From Lantana camara (taxonomy: Eukaryota; Streptophyta; Magnoliopsida; Lamiales; Verbenaceae), in the NCBI GenBank assembly GCA_037501455.1, contig CM074860.1, forward strand, positions 44,154,501 to 44,218,500: DNA of 64,000 nt, written 5' to 3'. Every line of letters starts with the position of its first letter. The stretch's first letter is position 1. This document shows, one piece after another, positions 60,384-64,000 of the stretch. Under the pieces are notes generated by a model. It was not told the DNA's origin. It saw only the letters and a program-made list of their open reading frames with translations, and ran no database searches. A program made the position numbers and the translations under genes.

Positions 60384-61604
60384 ATAAGACCCAAGACACA
60401 TAATTCCACAAAAGAGTATGCGATAACAATTTAACAATTAGAATGTTAAAACACATTGGAGCAATTATATTAATCACAATATACATATAATAAAGAAATT
60501 GAAATAATTTGAAATGGCGTATGATGCACGTTCTATGAATGCTATGAACCTGTCACCGTAGTGGTAGCTTTAGCTCGATAACTTGTCTTTTGATTCCATT
60601 ACCAGGAGCATAGTTTGCAAGGTTGAACATTGTTCAATCGTTGGTGATGCTTTCCCATCCTTGCTTGCTTCTTGATATCATCGTGTTCCAAATTTCCAAG
60701 AAGTTGATGCAATTTGAATTCTTCGAGACTCCTGGCTATCTTTGCTTTGCATCCATTTGTTAATCCTCAATTGCAACAGTTCTCCCATGCTTCATAACTT
60801 CACTCCTTTTTTGGTAAAATCCTACAATTAATGGCTCTCCACTCTTTTCATCTTAGTTGAGTCGAAGCCTCCAACACCCCTTGCATTTGCTCCTTTGAAG
60901 TTTCCCAACTTGACCTTCCAATTGCTCAACCATCTCGAACTCGGAGGTCTCAACGGTGGACCTTCGAGAGTTTGATCTTATCTTGAACGCCTTTATAATT
61001 GGGTGGTAAGAAGTTCCACATCCATCTTGTTGTCTCACAACTCCCTTAAATTAGAAATTTCGAGTCTCCACCATACTTGTACTTTGATAATCTCCAAGGT
61101 TACTAAAAAGGATGAAATTGATGAACCTTCCCATGATCCAAGATTCCTATTAGCTCCCTCTCATGATATCGAGCCATGATATGAAATTCCATTTGGCAAG
61201 CCGCGAAAATTGAACACCTAATCTTCGATTCCCTTTTTGGTCCCACAAACCCTCCGTCGATCTAGTAGAAGTAACTTGTAGTTGAAATAGGTTGTAACTT
61301 GATTGACATGATTACAATCTATAATCAAAATTCAACTCAAATATATATGTATGTCGGTTAGGATATGCTTATGGCACATAGTTGAATCAATGAAAGCACA
61401 CTAAATGCAAAATGCAATACCAAATTAATGAGATTAAAATTAAGTTATGTATATCGAACAATCTCAACAATTAGCAGCAAATAACAATAAAAGCCAATGC
61501 AATGCATACGTTGACAAGTTGTTCCTATGCCGCACGACCTAAAACGACTCAAACACGACACTAGAACACCGGTTTTGCAACCGGGCTCTGATACCACTTA
61601 AAGA
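60384..61604 (-). mobile_element. Element H internal region, 5' part with PBS
   Basis: On the minus strand from 61604: PBS TGGTATCAGAGC (61585-61596), leader block (61521-61544) and a CGGTGACAGGTTCA block (about 60535-60562) shared with B. No coding sequence recognised. Confidence 0.8.
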
Positions 61605-62807
61605 TGTAGCACCCGAGACGATAGGCACCACATCCCCCGCACTATGAGTCTAATCCACATATGAAATAGGCAGTCCATACATGAATCGGACTCACAGCGA
61701 ACGGGTGACAAGAAAAAAAACAGTCTTGACTAGGTGGAAGCTAACCCTGAAACCGCCAACAATAACCAAAATGCGGAAGCAAGGAAGTCATTCATATAAT
61801 ACCAAAGAAATAAATGAAATCCAACAAGATCACAATTACGAGTTCCACTAAGAAATACACCTGTCCTAAGCTGTCCCAAAATAATATCAGTTCAATAAGG
61901 GCACAACGGCCAACAATAAGAGGGTCAATACAATACTTAGAAATCATATGGTATGCAGTGAGTGTAAATGAGGGGAGCAGAACAAAGACTCGACACTCTA
62001 ACTCCGCCTATTAACCAACACCTGCAAAAGAAACTGGAAAAGGGGGAAAGAGGGGTCAATCTCTAGAAGACTGAGTGAGCAGGAGCGATATACATATATA
62101 TAAAACATGCACATGCAAATTACAAATCCCCAGCAAGGTTTTATTTAAAATTAGTTCCCAAGAGGGCAAGAGAATAACTAAACAATGCTCGGACTTTACG
62201 ACTAATCATATTAATTTTATTAAGTTCATAAATCATACATAAACATAAAGGCTCGGCAAGTGAGCGTGCATTATCTCCAACCAAACTCCGACCGTGTACG
62301 ACAAATATCATTAATATATTAAATAGGTGATCATGCAATATATCATAATACACACAAATCATATATCATATCCTAAAAGTTATTCGTTTGGGCAATCCGT
62401 GTCCCGGCCTTCCCGCACGGTGCCTATCAATTATAACATAATCATAATCATAAAATAAGTTCCAACCTTCTTCCTCCCGGTGGTGGACGGGTTAGCAAGA
62501 CCTGACCACCTCATACATAGGCCAATGGGGTTTCATGACTCCCCCAAGGGCACTCAGCTCCCATTCCCCGCTAAACCTCCTAGCGAGGGCCGGTATCACC
62601 GTAACATAGTGGGACTAGCACATGGGATCACCGTCGGCCCATGCCTCCCCGGATAGCCACATGTACTAAGTCCCTGGGCCAGTGAACATATCATACACAC
62701 GTAATCTCGCCAAAACATATCAGTTCATGTGAAACATATCATAATTCATAATTCATTTGAAGAGGGTTTACTCGATCAATATTTACTCGATAACTTTACT
62801 TTAAAAG

Positions 62808-62854
<47 letters not shown>

Positions 62855-63653
62855 ATGTTTTGGCCAAAGCGGGTCACATAAGGTTGTAGGGTTAATATGT
62901 AACTAAAACGAAAACACCCTCACCTGGAAGACCACGCGACATAAAACATGAGCAATACGGGTGCCTATTTAATCCGGAAGTCTCCACCCTGGAAACGAAC
63001 TGTACAAGAGAATGAACAATGTGTACTAGTGAGAGGAGACTCAAAATGACCAAATAGGAAGCTCGACAATGTAATGATCATGATATGAATGAAGAAAACA
63101 TGCTATAATGTAATGAACACGTTCATGTGCACTATTAAAGTCTTAAAGACATATAAACATTCAATTCGTTCGTTCAATGAAGTATTCGTATTCAAACGAA
63201 TTCATATCCTTCACATTTCACGTCCAAGGAATTTAAATCACATAATCAAGTCACTCAAATATAATCATAGCACAAGTTAGATCACATTTCTAATTAGAAA
63301 ATAAACAATTACATACATCATATCACATAATATAACATATTTCCAAAGTTTGAAAACAAGAAGAAACCATATGATGAGGAAAATAGGTTACGGAAATCAC
63401 AACCGCCACAAAATGCATATAAACGGTTTTCACCAAAAGCATGCCTAAACCTCATCCAATTATTATGAAATCAAACCACCAAACCCTCAACACATAGTAA
63501 AACAAGTTCTTAGTTTAGTACGAAAGAAGATAAAGGTGTTACAGAGGTGAAACAATCAAAAACTAAAAGGAAAAGGCAAGAAATGCGCAGGGGGAGGGAC
63601 ACGCCCGTGTCCCTCAATTTGAATAGACTGAGACACGGGGGTGTCTCAGTACA
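61605..63653 (-). mobile_element. 5' LTR of element H, truncated
   Basis: It matches 49695 to about 51736 of the 3' LTR at high identity, from TGTAGCACCCGAG beside the PBS to the second palindrome. It is cut at 63653 by the LTR of an A-family element. Its AT microsatellite (about 62809-62848) is longer than in the 3' LTR. Confidence 0.88.
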
Positions 63654-64000
63654 TGTAACACCCCAAGCGGTGGGGCATCACACCCCCGCACTATGACCCG
63701 ACACGTGTACGAAATGGAAGGTCCACACACGCACCAAGTCACAGCGAACGGGTGACAAACAAAAACACAACGCACTAGTTAGGCGGTATCTAACCCTGTA
63801 CAAAAGAAAATATGCAAAACATGACAGCGGAAGTAGCACGAAATGCCAACTTACAAAAACTTTTACACATCAAGCATACAACGCAGTACATACATCAGAA
63901 TCAAATATACGGGTTCAACTAGTGCAGCAACCTGTCCTAACCTGTCCCGAGCAATCATATATTCACAACGGGTTCAACTAATCCGAGCACCTGTCCTAAC
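63654..64000 (-). mobile_element. LTR of a second A-family element, left end
   Basis: It starts TGTAACACCCCAAGCGGTGG and follows LTR A (539 onwards) closely to the window end. There is no PBS on its left, only the H LTR, so it is either the 3' LTR of a minus-strand element extending to the right or a solo LTR. Confidence 0.88.

Larger units (their letters stand above)
49695..63653 (-). mobile_element. Element H: LARD-like LTR retrotransposon, 5' LTR truncated by another insertion
   Basis: H is a minus-strand element with 3' LTR 49695-55557 (3.93 kb without L), internal 55558-61604 (3.38 kb without M) and 5' LTR from 61605. The 5' LTR is interrupted at 63653. The left TSD is GAATG (49690-49694); the right one lies outside the window. 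It has an iMet PBS, a PPT and the shared non-coding blocks, but no recognisable coding domain. Its LTRs are related to those of B. Confidence 0.88.

Overview
The window is intergenic DNA from a large, repeat-rich plant genome. I see no host gene, rRNA, tRNA or prokaryotic feature. Almost every base can be assigned to LTR retrotransposons inserted into one another. The evidence is TG...CA termini, 5-bp target-site duplications (TSDs), primer-binding sites (PBS) complementary to plant initiator tRNA-Met (TGGTATCAGAGC), polypurine tracts (PPT), and one Ty3/gypsy gag-pol of the Del/Tekay chromovirus type. The species cannot be told from the sequence; a flowering plant is most likely. Letters A to M are labels for this report only.

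Layout. 1-538 is the 5' internal region of minus-strand element A and 539-4242 is its 5' LTR. 4243-4958 and 30282-30536 are two pieces of one plus-strand LTR (C), split by minus-strand element B (4959-30281, TSD ATTCG). Inside B lies solo LTR I (8547-24033, TSD ATCAC). Inside I lies J (9994-21411, TSD GAAAA), the only element with near-complete coding capacity. 30537-32811 is part of minus-strand LTR D, inserted in the RT gene of an old minus-strand element G (32812-33598 and 49585-49694). Element E (plus, 33599-49584, TSD CGATT) sits in the G protease region. Each E LTR carries a further solo LTR: K (34650-38210, TSD CGTGC) and F (46573-49266, TSD CTTTT). Element H (minus, from 49695) sits in the protease motif of G. 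It carries a Ty1/copia-like solo LTR L (52858-54781, TSD ATGGT) and solo LTR M (57722-60383). Its 5' LTR is cut at 63653 by a relative of A that runs off the window. The deepest chain visible is G > D > C > B > I > J, six layers.

How it works together. J carries gag, protease, RT, RNase H, integrase and a chromodomain, and its LTRs differ at only 18 of 3338 sites, so it is young. It already shows two reading-frame changes around the nucleocapsid and loss of an RNase H catalytic Asp. B, E and H have long LTRs (3.1-3.9 kb) and 3.1-3.5 kb internal regions without recognisable coding sequence. They match the LARD class of non-autonomous elements, which must borrow proteins from an autonomous relative.

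Most unusual signals. (1) The non-coding internal regions share a leader block, a CGGTGAACGGTA block and, before the PPT, an array of 18-22 nt hairpins whose stems show compensatory changes. (2) Many LTRs carry a splice-donor-like CAAG|GT and an acceptor-like CAG|G about 1.6-2.6 kb apart. (3) Six LTR families carry arrays of GC-rich perfect palindromes, each family with a different palindrome; in five copies they lie 360-610 nt after the candidate donor. (4) An inverted pair CTAGGCGG...CCGCCTAG, 240-370 nt apart, is kept across families with paired changes. All alignments and counts were made by eye.
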